Origin: Ephydatia muelleri
Lineage: Eukaryota > Porifera > Demospongiae > Spongillida > Spongillidae
Assembly (NCBI GenBank): GCA_013339895.1
Contig: JABACO010000019.1
Coordinates: 5,800,268-5,864,267, forward strand
Reading direction: 5' to 3'
DNA: 64,000 nt
Shown: in pieces, positions 13,901 to 24,089 of the stretch
Layout of the letters: each line of letters opens with the position of its first letter
Position numbering within the stretch: position 1 is the first letter of the stretch
Notes under the pieces: model-generated
The model's input: only the letters and a program-made list of their open reading frames with translations
The model's database searches: none
Told to the model about the DNA's origin: nothing
Position numbers and translations under genes: made by a program

Positions 13901-14002
13901 CTTATCGTAGTCAATGGCGACATCTCCTTTCCCTGCCTTGGCGACCCAGGGTGTCACAACCTGCTCCTCGGAAACGCTGTCGGATGCGGGAGTATCAGCC
14001 AT
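1627..14002 (-). CDS. WARS1: Cytosolic tryptophanyl-tRNA synthetase, 3' end beyond window
   Basis: Class I aminoacyl-tRNA synthetase that charges tRNA-Trp in the cytosol. Seven exons can be read on the minus strand with GT-AG sites and consistent phases: 14002-13894, 12550-12442, 12364-12245, 3804-3622, 2635-2535, 2371-2256, 1800-1627 (912 nt, 304 codons). Visible signatures are [19 protein letters not shown] (the HIGH-type ATP motif), [35 protein letters not shown] and KMSAS (the KMSKS-type motif). The predicted start, [14 protein letters not shown], leads almost directly into IDYDKLI, so the N-terminal WHEP extension of the vertebrate enzyme is absent from this transcript. Roughly the last 95 residues, including the anticodon-binding helices, lie left of position 1. 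The gene is stretched by transposon-filled introns, notably the 8.4-kb intron 3. Confidence 0.93.
1861..1980. repeat. (GT)n microsatellite, interrupted
   Basis: A GT-rich run with a pure (GT) core at about 1868-1907 followed by degenerate GT/ATGT repeats. It lies in TrpRS intron 6, just upstream (in gene orientation) of exon 7. ORFs across it are repeat artefacts. Confidence 0.9.
2636..3621. other. TrpRS intron 4, no recognised element
   Basis: The stretch between exons 4 and 5 contains short poly-C runs (about 3162-3176 and 3378-3394) and no transposase or RNA gene that I recognise. Confidence 0.5.
5199..5376. repeat. Tandem duplication, two 89-bp units
   Basis: Two adjacent near-identical units, each beginning CACGTGTTTTGGCAATTTTT and ending CAAAGGACCTAACTGGGAC. 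The first spans 5199-5287 and the second 5288-5376. They lie in the long TrpRS intron 3. A duplicated 5' start of a decayed element is possible, but no terminal repeats are clear. Confidence 0.88.
5561..5800 (+). CDS. Short ORF of unknown function, possibly transposon-derived
   Basis: A 79-codon open frame starting [15 protein letters not shown], rich in S/E/P and ending in a helical stretch ([19 protein letters not shown]). I do not recognise it. It lies inside the long TrpRS intron 3. The 400-500 bases after it contain short frames that look like decayed coding sequence (for example [18 protein letters not shown] near 6120), so it may be the first exon of a dead transposon rather than a gene. 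Its function is not inferable. Confidence 0.25.
   Translation: MNLQQPQPPEKRQRLLCTTTASPEEPSTCNESFASDDSIASAEEYVGLLGKEYAKDQERRLTMDLIKLKNDAAQLFQCC
7194..8182 (+). mobile_element. piggyBac-type element 1, TTAA target-site duplication
   Basis: A 989-bp element bounded by TTAA on both sides (7190-7193 and 8183-8186). Its terminal inverted repeats read TGAATAGGTGCC at the left and GGCACCTATTCA at the right. Just inside each end are copies of a palindromic motif, CTAGG-TAAACCTAGCG on the left and GCTAGGTTAACCTAGCG on the right. A TTAA target with short inverted ends is diagnostic of the piggyBac superfamily. The single open frame inside (7302-8099) is described separately. It is a piggyBac-like remnant too short to encode a full DDE transposase. 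Confidence 0.85.
7302..8099 (+). pseudogene. piggyBac N-terminal-type protein, split by one nonsense codon
   Basis: Starts [13 protein letters not shown] and runs for 266 codons in one frame, broken only by an in-frame TAA at 7632-7634. The first part ([18 protein letters not shown], then [18 protein letters not shown]) is homologous to the start of the neighbouring element's intact 287-residue protein. An acidic linker follows, then a region containing [20 protein letters not shown], which resembles the beginning of the piggyBac DDE_Tnp_1_7 domain. No catalytic aspartates are present. The frame ends at 8099, shortly before the right inverted repeat. Confidence 0.7.
8208..8805. repeat. 40-bp minisatellite, about 15 copies
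   Basis: Tandem array with unit GAGACTGCTCCTCCCACGTA plus CACCATGATGATGAACATGA. Copies vary mainly at GCTCC/ACTCC, and a few have short deletions (8496-8500, 8726-8732). Because 40 is not a multiple of three, the minus strand stays open in all three frames and yields false ORFs of repeating [33 protein letters not shown]. It sits between the two piggyBac elements in TrpRS intron 3. Confidence 0.95.
8888..9020. repeat. 20-bp subterminal direct repeats of piggyBac element 2
   Basis: Seven units alternating TTAGGGATACCCCCTATTCG and TTAGGTATACCCCCTATTCG, ending in the palindrome TTAGGTATACCTAA. They lie just inside the left inverted repeat. Subterminal repeats of DNA transposons are commonly transposase-binding sites, and that role is inferred here. 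Confidence 0.85.
9335..10198 (+). CDS. piggyBac-like transposase N-terminal protein, 287 aa, intact
   Basis: Begins [16 protein letters not shown]. The basic N-terminal segment (residues about 1-90) contains [15 protein letters not shown] and [18 protein letters not shown], shared with the protein of element 1 and probably a family-specific DNA-binding region. A very acidic linker follows at residues about 105-145 ([18 protein letters not shown]). Residues about 180-270 ([43 protein letters not shown]) match the opening of the piggyBac DDE_Tnp_1_7 domain. The frame stops before the catalytic core, so it cannot catalyse transposition alone. It lies in TrpRS intron 3 on the opposite strand. Either the core has been deleted or this is a DNA-binding-only product. 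Confidence 0.65.
   Translation: MARLNAPRSKRKVSAFPVPEVGEIVRANGSQLNKAKDTLMRAFGAEWRTANIEGKVLSKPTKSKWRVGWMIGDQNLEFDHGRAFWKPAAREVLTSTGSAVTPAGSAVPLPDEEDQHEEEEPDDNAHQQDIEEDETHGEEYDSNDPLQLKLGDEIIKWTVLDDGVTVDQPSKDGFTWKQCAINWPSGLEVAEFRTALDCWNIMFPFQFFFGGDGVLRWTNESLPHNIHPFTEYEFLQCMGILLDVLPLSQYIAEVRQRGHMSNTRECMVVQQDEEYVQSLHQLQIMFV
10516..11280. other. TrpRS intron 3, no recognised element
   Basis: AT-rich sequence with short ORFs only. I see no transposase motif, inverted repeat or RNA gene. Confidence 0.5.
11286..11976. repeat. 45-48-bp minisatellite, about 15 copies
   Basis: Tandem array with unit GGGTGTGGCTAGCCATGTGT plus CAGACTAACACTGGTACAAT and GATGT. The first units are shorter (GGTGTGGCTAGCCATGGCAC). 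Some units carry a two-base insertion (ACTATAACACT). The plus-strand ORFs over it (repeating [15 protein letters not shown]) are artefacts. It is in TrpRS intron 3, upstream of exon 4 in gene orientation. Confidence 0.93.
12551..13893. other. TrpRS intron 1
   Basis: Intronic sequence with no recognised gene. It includes a C/T-rich strand asymmetry with a poly-G run at 13552-13579 and a short inverted motif near 12830-12920 (GGGAGATGAGTCCACATCTC). Confidence 0.45.
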
Positions 14003-14159
14003 CTTTACTAATAATATATTCACCACGTGTGCGGTTGGAAAAACTTGCACCCGTTGAATACCGGATTCGGTCATTCGTTTATTTTTCGAGCTAGTAGTTT
14101 GTTGTATAAACTGCGGTCGATATCTCGTTCACCTACTCGTACATGTACATGTACCCAGA
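14003..14159. promoter_or_regulatory. Divergent promoter between TrpRS and AIDA
   Basis: Only 157 bp separate the two predicted start codons, which point away from each other. The interval therefore must hold both 5' UTRs and a shared bidirectional core promoter, unless upstream non-coding exons exist. No TATA box is evident. A TACATGTACATGTAC palindrome sits just upstream of the AIDA ATG (about 14139-14153), and an AATGACCGAATCC/GGATTCGGTCATT segment lies in the centre. Confidence 0.7.
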
Positions 14160-16418
14160 ATGAGCGCGGCGGCCAAGAATAGCCGGGAGAAGATTCTGCA
14201 GCCCGTCATCGAGACAGCCAGCAAAGCCTCGAGCCTGGAGTCATGGGGCATGCCAGTGGAGGCGACGGCAGAGTACATGAGGTGCGTGACCTGTGTTTCG
14301 GAGGGGCGGGGTTAGGAAAAGTACACATTCATTTTCAGAGCCAGAGGTATATGATGCATGCGTTGAACGTTTGAAAGAGAGTGGCTTGTTTTTCTTGTGT
14401 GACTTTTTGATTGCATGTGCCGCTTCCCGTTCCACAGGTGCAATCGGCAGCTGACCATTGCCACCACTGTGAAGGAATCCTTTACCGATTCGGAGAAGGT
14501 CAGTGCCACGCCCATCAGTTGTTGTCATCGTCACAGCAACCCCTCCCCCCTCCGCTTACACACACCACTCGCGCTCTTGTTAGGAGTTCCTGCTGAGGAT
14601 CGCCAGAGTGATGGAAATGAGAGCTAATGCACTTCAGGTTTGCCCAGTCCAATAATATGCTAGTTTCCGTTGCCCAGTGGCAGTGAGATAGAAAGCCATA
14701 AATGCATACGAGATCACATCATCATCACAAAGGCCGAATAAAATCAAAGTGTGATCGTTTCCGCGAAATGGACCTAATGTACTGTATGTTTTTACACTCT
14801 ACATGTATGAGATAGCTACATTGTATAGGTCTTACACACCGGAAATTGGACTGTCATCATAATTTATTTATTTTATTATGCGTACATTTCAATTTCACGC
14901 GTTAACTTTGATAGCCTACTGTTTTTTCATTTGTCAGTATAATGGTTTTGGTTAAATGGCGTATACTTCGCAGGAATCGCGAGAATCTGAAGCAGGATCG
15001 GCTTCAATTGATGTTACTGATATTTGTAAAGGTACGTACATTTAGATTCTACATATTCATCATGCTGCAGAACAGGAGGAAAAAAAGAACATTAAAAATA
15101 TCACTTTCTATAGCTACGTGCATAACCTTTCCATCCATGCCAGGATGCATGAGTTTGCCATACGTATTCTATTATTCCTTTGCAGCTTTGCAAAATATGA
15201 TCCTAGGTGATATGACACCAGTCGAGACCAGCGTTTATAACAGACTTCCAGTCGCTCCTGCCGAGTAAGAAATTGTTCCATCTCACCCTTATTGGGCATA
15301 AAAGTTAACATACTGGAACCTGTTGTGGATATGGTTATGCTAATTGTATGCATGTAGATTTGTTACATTATTATAATTTTATATGTTCATCTGATTCTTA
15401 AAATAGATCCAGAATTGTTCAAAAACCACGTTCACTATTTCTTTCTGATGATGACTATTCACAGGCAATCAAAGCCATGGGAAAAAGTGAGACATCATAA
15501 CAAGAATTCACTATCCATTAGCCAACCCCTTATTGTTTACTGCGTGCTCTTTTTGGAATATCACAAGCTTAAAATAAGTATCCTCATATGCCTCTCCATT
15601 ACTTTGCATACAACGTATTTTATAGTTTCAGCACATATGTAATGCGCGCATCTCCATGTTCTGCAATATTGATACACTGTGTCCTTCATCAAAAACAGGT
15701 GGTACATTGGTGAAGCGACGGAAGATACTTCCAGGCAAGACATATCTGACTATAACTATTGACAAAATAGGGATGAAAGATTCACAGAGCTACATCGACC
15801 CTGTGATCACGATCACAACACTAAGTTAGTCTAGGTTGCATTGTGGAATGTGCACACATGCCGTACATATAGCTATGTATTCACTTGCAATATAGCTCAG
15901 CAGGGGACACTTGTTGAAGCACAGCAAGACACCCCAGTGAGTATGAAGCAGAGAGAGGTGGCATATGTTCCATTTGATGTTGATGTGGAGTTGAGCACAC
16001 CATTGGAAGAAATCCCACAAGGTGATCATATGGTTTATCATTTATTTTCTTGTTGGAGAGAAGGAAAGAAGTTACACACACATGCACTGATCATGCTAGT
16101 TATTGACATGTATGTGTGTTTGCTCTCACCTATTAGGCTCAGCAATCTTTTTTGAATTCAAGCACTTCAAACCAAAGAAACATTCGATCAGTGTCAAGTG
16201 TTTTTCTTTGATGGAAATGGATGAAATTAAGCCGGGCAAAACATTTCTAGAGATGTTAGTATCCGGCTTGCAATTTGTAGTAATGCACTGCACTAATAAC
16301 AGTTTCGTTTTGGTTATACAGATACAAGAAACCAACTGATTTCAGCAGGAAAAAGCTCTTTCTACTTTCTGTTAAGCCTCTTTATCTTCATGTAACCTTA
16401 ACACTATACAAGACCTGA
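14160..16418 (+). CDS. AIDA: Axin interactor, dorsalization-associated protein (AIDA)
   Basis: In vertebrates AIDA binds Axin, blocks its homodimerisation and limits Axin-driven JNK signalling. It has an N-terminal helical domain and a C-terminal C2-like lipid-binding domain. Ten exons join in phase: 14160-14281, 14438-14498, 14584-14637, 14974-15031, 15186-15264, 15407-15486, 15699-15824, 15896-16021, 16137-16254, 16322-16418. The product is 306 residues, the length I recall for the human protein. The N-terminal part includes LESWGMPVEATAEYM and EFLLRIARVMEMRANALQ. The C2-like part is strongly conserved: YLTITIDKIGMKDSQSYIDP, AIFFEFKHFKPKK, CFSLMEMDEIKPG, YKKPTDFSRKKLFLL, KPLYLHVTLTLYKT. It is transcribed divergently from TrpRS. 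A fragment of the GTTTCCGCG inverted-repeat family sits in intron 3 (14751-14775). Confidence 0.95.
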
Positions 16419-16835
16419 CATTCCATATGCTTGCACCATTTCATATGTTCAGCCATAAGTTGAAAGCAAACTTTTTTCTTTTCTGAAATGTGCGAAGAAA
16501 AAAATGTGCATTTTATATATATTAAAAAAGAAAGTAAGGGGTCATTATAATAGAGAGAACTCATTCATATTTGACTGCAAGAGTGTTGCAATCGGTACCT
16601 CTTGTGACATTTAATCCACAACAAGCTAATAGACGTGCTCAGTTTTGAGTTGCATTATTTCATCAAGCAAATTTCAGTGTCAAGCGTGAAGGTGGTTTAG
16701 GACTCAGTCTAGACCAGCCAATAATTAGTTCGGAACTGTCGAAGATCGGAAGTTCTGGGTATCGCAGTCATTTTCCCAGTATCCAATAAGTCTCATCCTC
16801 AGACCCACATGACATAGCAGTATAATCGATTATAC

Positions 16836-17074
16836 TATGGGATCGTTTCCACCGCGAAAAGACATTATAAAAATTTTAGTACGCGCAATAGAATGTAACG
16901 CTTGTTTTGAATTGTATGGCTAATTAAAAATTCAGAGCCTCACAGCTCCACGACAGATACTCCGATTCTCAGTGCGTAAGGAGCAATGGGTTTTGTGTAG
17001 AGGACATTTCAGACTTCTATAATTATTTTAAAAATGAAATCTTGTGTTGTCCCATTTCGCGGAAACGATCCCCT
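16836..17074. mobile_element. GTTTCCGCG-family MITE, full copy
   Basis: A short inverted-repeat element. The left end reads GGGATCGTTTCCACCGCGAA and the right end TTTCGCGGAAACGATCCCC, its complement. The interior holds two diagnostic segments of the family: GCTAATTAAAAATTCAGAGC and GATACTCCGATTCTCAGTGC. It has no coding capacity. Copies or fragments recur at 21711-21950, 26393-26632, 27197-27234, 30563-30785 and 62781-63012. Confidence 0.85.
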
Positions 17075-18684
17075 ATACTGATGTAATAGTTAGGTCATGT
17101 GGGTCTGGAACGAGTGTTGCCACAGTGTGCAAACACCATTCAAATGATGATAAGTGTACGGGTTATACTCCCTTCGCAACTGGCAGAGAGAGATATCACA
17201 TGCATATGAGGCTGGGGTATGGAAGCGGCCTAAGGAGTTGTTTTTTTGCATAATCTAATAGCTTGGCTTGCAATCCAGCGGAGTTTCCTAAAGTCCAGAG
17301 CAGCCTTTGAAATTTAATCAAAGTTGAACTTCTGCCTGCATGGTGAGCACTCATGCAAGTACCATTATATCAAAATCGCTTTTCGATTAGACTTTGATGC
17401 AATAGTTAGGTTTTGTGTGTATGTACAATTGTGCGATAGTAATTACTGTAATTAGCAGTGGTCCAATGATGCTAAATGCGACGAACTGGGCTGGTTTGTG
17501 CGTTCCCCTGGTCACTGCCACTTACGGTACGGGGTAATGAATTAAGCCACAGAAGCTTTCTCGCAGCCGGCTCTCTACATGAACATGCAGGCCCAAGTCG
17601 GCTGTATTGTCTGAAATATACAGCAGGCTGAACCTCGATCTGGTGCGAGTCAATGCCACAGCCATCCTCATCAGATGCATCCAGTTTTAACTACATGCTT
17701 TGTTTATGTTTGCATTCCATTGCATAATAACAAACACAAAAATAATAATAACAAAAGTAAATTACATTAATTAAAAAAAAGTTAATTACATAAATAAAAC
17801 GGGCGATTCGATTGCCTCACTTACATGCAGCTGTCCAGAGACTTCCAGACAAAAGTGATCATTTATATGTAAATGACTCTTCTGTATTTAGGCATATGAT
17901 TCCCCGTACAAGACTTTCTATAATTACGTAATTTTGCATGCTAGATTCTAAGGGGAAAGTAAATCATAACATGCAAGATTAGTTGTTGAGTTTATACTGA
18001 AAGCAGCACTGATTACAAGATGAAGGGTCATACCTAGCACATTTTAGCTATCACAGTTGCGTGCATGGTCAAATTAGTTGCAACAAAAACTGCATGCACA
18101 GATATGCATGCACAGTACAAGTGAGCAAAAATATTATGGAAACCTCAAAGCCCACTCAAATTCAAATACATGACCTTTATATCTGCATGCTGAATTGATA
18201 CAGTTTTAAAAGCTGGTGAAAGCTGTTAGGTATTTAGTTCCATTATCTGAGTCGGACTATATGGGAATAAACTTACATTGTACCATATAATACATTCCAA
18301 GGCAGCATTTGTAGCCTTTAGGTTCAAGTGATAAAACCTACACAAATTGATTGGTCGATTCCTGGTACTTTTGGAAAGCTCCAGGCTATTAATTGCCATG
18401 TCGGTTTGTCGCTAGACCATGCCACATGTGATAGGTACGGTGAAAGTGCATTGTATATGTATGTTCTTTTCCTTTACCGCCCTTACCCTCGCCGTGTCCC
18501 TCTTTCACTCAGGTACGCATCATCCAAAGCAAGTTACTGTACTAATGTTGCAAATGATTACGTTCCAAGCTATGCAATTCCAAAAGAAATATTTCGTAAA
18601 ATGAGAATAATACTTGAACGCAAATACATTTTATATATAACCACATGGTAGATTCACGAATAGACTAGGAACAGAACACATGAG

Positions 18685-19413
18685 TTAATTAAAAGCTATT
18701 TCGTTACTGGTTGTGCAAGCAACGGCCACATTCATGTGACTCCACTCCCAGTTTCCCGGCTCGTTAAACGGATAGCAGCGATTGCTGTACAGAATGGGAA
18801 CGGGATAGTACACTGGCTCACACTTTCGGTTAATTGGAATGCATTCGCTACATCCCCCCGTTTCGTCAGGGCAGGAACACTGCCACGTACTATTCTGACT
18901 GCAGTCCGCCTGCCACATGACCTGAGGGATGCGGCGGGGGTCGTAGTCACACTTGTATTCCCACGGGCACTTAAAGCCAGACTGGAGATTGGTAGTGGAG
19001 GACAGCTTTATACCAATGTCTTTGCAGACGTCATTACCCGTGGAGTTATCAAGGGCTTCAAAAAATCGTATCAAACTAGCCCGATACTGGTGGTTAAGGT
19101 TGCTTATTGTGGAGATCATGTTCGTCCTCAGCTGACTTGATGTGAGATTGAGTCTTATTTCCTGTGAATGAAAAGCACCCCTTTCAATTGCATTGTAGGT
19201 TGTGATATTGTTGCATATTTCGCCAGCATCAGCCGCACATGAAGTGTCTGCCGTGGTGTTAGAAGTTGGGGCAGCTTGGTAAAGTTGGGAAAAACTGCCG
19301 AGCAAAAGCATGATGGCTATTTGCTGTCCGCTCGCAGGCCTCAGGCAAAGGAAACGAAGCATTAATGTTGCAGAAGCCGATGCTTCCATAGACGCGTGTT
19401 TGTACGTGTGCAT
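18685..19413 (-). CDS. IL-17-like secreted cytokine, copy A, single exon
   Basis: A 242-codon intronless gene. The translation start may be Met9 (19389), since MEASASA aligns with the start of the third paralogue. A hydrophobic stretch (IAIMLLLGSFSQLYQA) is a plausible signal peptide, followed by several N-glycosylation sites (NTT, NIT, NLT, NST). The C-terminal half has the IL-17 pattern. CPWEYKCDYDPRRIPQVMWQ then ADC matches the SPW-x-DxxRxPxxIxxAxC motif. Next come a CxC pair, IPINRKCEPVYYPVPIL (compare SVPI of IL-17), a Cys, then W-x6-VAVAC near the end, like VSVGCxC. It would act extracellularly on an IL-17 receptor-like protein (inferred). Copy B is at 28851-29579 and a diverged paralogue at 44394-45104. 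IL-17 is assigned by motif only. Confidence 0.78.
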   Translation of the reverse strand: MHTYKHASMEASASATLMLRFLCLRPASGQQIAIMLLLGSFSQLYQAAPTSNTTADTSCAADAGEICNNITTYNAIERGAFHSQEIRLNLTSSQLRTNMISTISNLNHQYRASLIRFFEALDNSTGNDVCKDIGIKLSSTTNLQSGFKCPWEYKCDYDPRRIPQVMWQADCSQNSTWQCSCPDETGGCSECIPINRKCEPVYYPVPILYSNRCYPFNEPGNWEWSHMNVAVACTTSNEIAFN

Positions 19414-20944
19414 GGTACAAGCTTTCTATGTCGTCAGTTTAATAACTGGTAAAGTGCATTCAGTTTTATATATTGCATTATTACGTCATCATATCGACCC
19501 GATCAGTTTTCTAATCGAATGAAAACTTCTTCATTTGCTGCATGGGGAATTGTTTACTTAAGATGACATAGCATTGCCACAATATCAGTGTAAGGCAGTT
19601 CCGTGCATGGCACGTTGCGTCAACGGTAGGAGGGGGGAATGACGATACGCTATACTGTATGCAAATGCAGTGCTCGTAATCTATCTTGCATTGATGACCT
19701 GGTTATGAATTTCCCTCATGTATGCATAGATGCAATGGGGAAAACACGTTTAGCATGTACTGAGATCTTTATTGCTTAGTTATTTCGGCTAGGATTTCAG
19801 ACTTTGCACGTGTTGTGAGGGTCTAGACTCGTGTAGGGAAGGTAAGTATACATGCATGCATGGGATCACATGCTGACATATTTGGAAAAAGCTTATTATC
19901 CACAACTTCACAGGAAAAAAAAACGCGCAGAATCATTTTGGAATCATTGCGTGATCGAACAGTAAAAATCACACGTGTCTGATCAATCACGCGACGATTT
20001 TACAGAGGATTTTAAAATCCATTGTAAAATCAAAACTTGATTCGACCCATTGTTTTCCTGTGCTTATATTAATAATTACTTCAGTGGCAGCATGTAGAAA
20101 GAAATTAAAGTCCGTTCAGTCTGGTGCTTCGAACCACGCCTATCATGTTTCTATATAGCTAGGTTGCTACGGGCATGCTAACACAACCCTTTAATTTGCA
20201 TTGCCATGAAATTACAGGCTGGCTGAAAGTAAGCATGGCTTCGTAATAATCAGGGCCAGAAACTTTGCATCAGAGCTCGCGGAAGATTTTAAACGAGATA
20301 TGTGGCGGTACTGGATGATACTTTATTCGCTCGAAGAGCATTTGCATATACGAATTGTCTTGGTTTTGTGCTCAGGAGACACATGCATATGCAGCCATAT
20401 GCTATTTGTGGTCGTACACTTGCCGCTGTCATTGCAGCTACTCCATACAACACGGCTTGAGGTATATGCTCAAATCTGTATTGTAGTATGCATGTACCAG
20501 CATTGCATGTAAGGTCGCTTCTATGTTACTCCCGTGCATGTGTAGCAGGGATTATATAGTCTTTGGTAAAAACACCGACGTAGTGATCGATGAGCAATTA
20601 ATATGTTAACTGGGGAAGAGCCCTATACTTATTGGTATATCATAGTCTATATAGGTTGTGTACTCTTTATAATTAGAATGTCACAATGTTTTGCATTTGT
20701 TTATGTTCATGTTTTTTGTATTTCAGTGTGTGCATGTAGGCCTTATGTAAACAAGTTGCTACAACCTACAAAGCTGTGGAATTGCATTAGAAATAACAGA
20801 CACCAGTTCAGCGTTGCAAGGTTTGGTCAAGACAGTGGTGGCTTTTATGAGTGAGGTGATTGACTCATCCAGTTGGTACGACTAGGTTAACCTTAATCAA
20901 TTTCTGCACTCGACTGGTGGCAACAAGAGCAGAACCATTGTCCC

Positions 20945-20946
<2 letters not shown>

Positions 20947-20975
<29 letters not shown>

Positions 20976-21150
20976 CATGTGTGTGTGTGCGTGTGTGTGT
21001 GTGTGTGTGCATGTGTGTGTTTTGTGTGTATGTGTATGTGTGCGCATGTTAGGGTGTGTCTGTACATGTGTTAGTGTGTGTGCGCATGGTAGGGTGTGTC
21101 TGTACATGTGTTAGTGTGTGTGCACATGTTAGGGTGTGTCTGTACATGTG
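20947..21150. repeat. (GT)n microsatellite with 43-bp higher-order units
   Basis: A GT run passes into tandem units of TGTTAGGGTGTGTCTGTACA plus TGTGTTAGTGTGTGTGCGCA (about 21045-21150, three copies). It lies within the part of duplication copy 1 that copy 2 has lost. Confidence 0.9.
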
Positions 21151-21710
21151 TCACTTATGAGACCTTACATGCAGTATTGTTGCAATGCTTTAATTGATGT
21201 CAAGTCATTTTCAGTTACAGAATTGAGAACACGTTAACTTGATAAATAGACCCAGTAGTACTAGGGTCTCAAGCCCATTGATCTGGTCTCATTAAGAGGG
21301 ACCATGATCTGATTCTACAAGGGAGCAAGGGGGAGGTGATGGGGAGAGGGGAGGGGAGGGTAGTAGAGGAGAGAAGGTACGTGCAGTATATTTATTCCTA
21401 AGAAAAATATAAAAACTTCCGAGAGACATTCCTGCATGTAAAATATGATAACACGGCTTTAATAGAGACATGTGTCCTTCCACTCATGTGGTGGCTCCTT
21501 CTTATATGAGGTGAAAGGTGATGAAGAAACTTATACCAGCTATTCTAAAAATAAAACCTGCATGGATTGGTGGGGCAAGAGACAAGAAAACAATATAGTA
21601 CTGTTACATGCAGTGGATAGGGTCATAATATTTGCAAAATGTCTTTAAGAAGTACTTAGGAACCTGTTAAACCCTATTGTGCATGTCTATGTATAATAGT
21701 TAACTATTTG

Positions 21711-21950
21711 GAATCGTTTCGAGACCTAACGCATGTTTTTTCAAGATTGTAAATGTTTTAATATTCGAGAAGTCTGAAATGTCATCTACACATTACTTCT
21801 TACGCACTGAGAATCGGAGTATCAGTCATGCATGGAATTGTAAGGCGCTGAACTTTTAATTAGCCATCATTTCAATGCTAGCGTTATACATGTACATTTC
21901 TGAAATTTTATAATTGATGCGCTACGTCCGTTTCCGCGGAAACGATCCCA
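21711..21950. mobile_element. GTTTCCGCG-family MITE (duplication copy 1)
   Basis: Left end GAATCGTTTCGAGACCTAAC, right end GTTTCCGCGGAAACGATCCC, the latter itself a palindrome. Internal family segments ACGCACTGAGAATCGGAGTA and CGCTGAACTTTTAATTAGCC are present. In duplication copy 2 the left end of this MITE is gone (30563). Confidence 0.85.
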
Positions 21951-22094
21951 TTTGCCTAGTTATAGATAAAAATAATAAACCACCGAGCCAGCTAACTGCA
22001 TGATGTTGATAAGTTACAAGCGTGGGTCCTGATGCAAGAACAGCATTTTTAATCGGGAGCGATAAAACTGGGGTGTCGTGTACATATAATCGCA

Positions 22095-23330
22095 ATGCTT
22101 TTAAGCAGGGGACTGAAAATTATAGCTATTTGTATTGACCTCCTCCCACAAAATCCGTATGGCCCCGAACATTTAATCATTGAAAAAGATTCAAATCACT
22201 CAACTACCCCTGATTGGTTCCAGGCCTTGTTTTCAAAATCAATTGCAGATGCAATGGCTCTTCTTTTTCTATTCTTTTTGAACATTCTATATCCTCTGGC
22301 TGCATACCCCAAATCTCAACAACTGCCTATGTATGCCATGCAATTAATAAAGGTATACCATCCCATCCATCAAACTATAGACCAATATCTAAAACCTCAA
22401 TTACATGCAATATCTTAGGTCATAGTATTTCTGACTCAGTTTTTGACGTTCTTAAGACACATCAGTTGATTTAACCAGGATTTATGTCTAAACGGTCAAC
22501 TTGCAATTACTGGCTAGGAATGTGTCTGGACTTGGTATGTAACTATGAATAAGCGCTTCAGAATGTGTTGATTTGGCTAAAGCTTTTGATAATGTTTCAC
22601 ACATCAAGCTGCTCATTAAGCTTGCTGGATATGGTTTCCAACACAACTTGATGAGGTGGAGATCTTCCTGAAAGATCGCACTCAATGTGTTTATACAAAA
22701 TCCGATATGTCCTCTTTCTTACCTGTTTTCAGTGGTCTCATCCCCATTGTTATTTCTCTTGTTTCTCAATGATCTACCAGTGTGTCTTGTAAGTCCAGTT
22801 GAAGTCAAAATCTTTGCAGATGATACACTGGGATTGTGATACTACTGTTTTTTTCCTCATTTTTATTCCTGGTTTACTCGGTGAAATATGCAATGTTATT
22901 TTCTTTGGAAATCTTACCATACAATCTACTGATTATTCTCTGTATGGCACTATCATCAATGCTGTAAATTCTAATAGAGACATCAGTGTCTACCTATCAT
23001 CTGTCCTATATAGCAGCTAAGGTGTATGGTCATTCAATCCTCCTTAATAAACGTTTTTACACAACCTACAGTTGTACCTTGGTTCGGGGAAATAATATTT
23101 TTGTTCGTCCAATTCTTGTGTCGTGTCATGTACTCAAGTATGGGCTCCATATGCATGTCTTTTAATGTATGGAATTTGTTCAAAGATTTTTTAGTTGTTG
23201 CATTTATAAGAGAGCCAATAATCCTTATTGCAAACCACTTACTAAACTTTCATCTCCCATCTCTTGAATACCACAGGATCTATCTCACTCTGTCAACCTT
23301 CCCTTTGACAAATTATTTTCCTTCACTGAT
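22095..23330 (+). pseudogene. Non-LTR retrotransposon (LINE) reverse transcriptase remnant, copy 1
   Basis: Broken frames spell the order of a LINE reverse transcriptase: HPSNYRPIS (the NYRPIS signature), VLKTHQLI, a fragment equivalent to GF..RSTCNYWL, then ADLAKAFDNVSHIKLL-type sequence (22570-22620) and FADDTLG (about 22810-22833), the catalytic A-D-D box. Multiple stops and frameshifts make it dead. The downstream tail to about 23330 has no clear domain. It is duplicated with its surroundings at 31410-32570. Confidence 0.75.
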
Positions 23331-24089
23331 GTGAGCCACAAAACAAGGACTCACACGTAAACTTCAAGCTCATGATCTACCTCGTAGTACCTGCAGATCT
23401 AATTTATAAACCCACAGGTCTCCCGGATAGTGTAGTAGCATGTGTGTTGTTCAGTGACTTTACTTATCATTGTACACTTTACCTATTAAAATAGGCAGTA
23501 TAATTATACAGGCTCCATAGTCATTACTTGCCTTTTGCAATGTTGTACTTACCTGTATGGCATTGAGAAATCAATTACAATTAGAATTACAATTACAATT
23601 ACAAAAAAGAATGTACATAAACAAAGAGGGGCTCCATTTTTTAATTTTCATAATACTTGGATACTTAGCACTGTCATTTTGCTAGTGGATCTTGCCTAAT
23701 GCTTATATGCATATATTTAGTTCAAATAAGAACCTGTTCTCAGATCACATGATAAAGTATGAAATCATTGACGATCACGGTCTCAACGAAAGTCTATAGT
23801 TTGACTTATAGGTTTAACAACTGTATCAAATCAGTTTATAATTACTCAATGTATTATTGGTATTGACACTGACTACATAATGGGCTATGAGATTTAATTG
23901 AAATTGTGACCAACTATTCAAGATGAACAAATGGTCATTAAAAAAAAATTGGTTTTTATCTTAAATTATGTTAAACAAAAAATGGTTCTTGGTTTCACCC
24001 AATCTGTTTTGATGCAAGTTGTGGGGTTTTGATTAGGCTTTTTGAAATACAATTACCACTTTGATATAACGAACTGGTACAATAATTAC

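Noticed and set aside
18328-18651. 107-codon plus-strand ORF, with a 99-codon counterpart at 28490-28789
   Set aside because: No recognisable domain or signal. The copies differ in length and by several replacement changes, which looks like non-coding drift.
18736-19140. 134-codon plus-strand ORF over the IL-17-like gene (and its twin at 28902-29306)
   Set aside because: Antisense shadow of the IL-17-like coding sequence. It has no domain or splice context, and its openness follows from codon use on the other strand.
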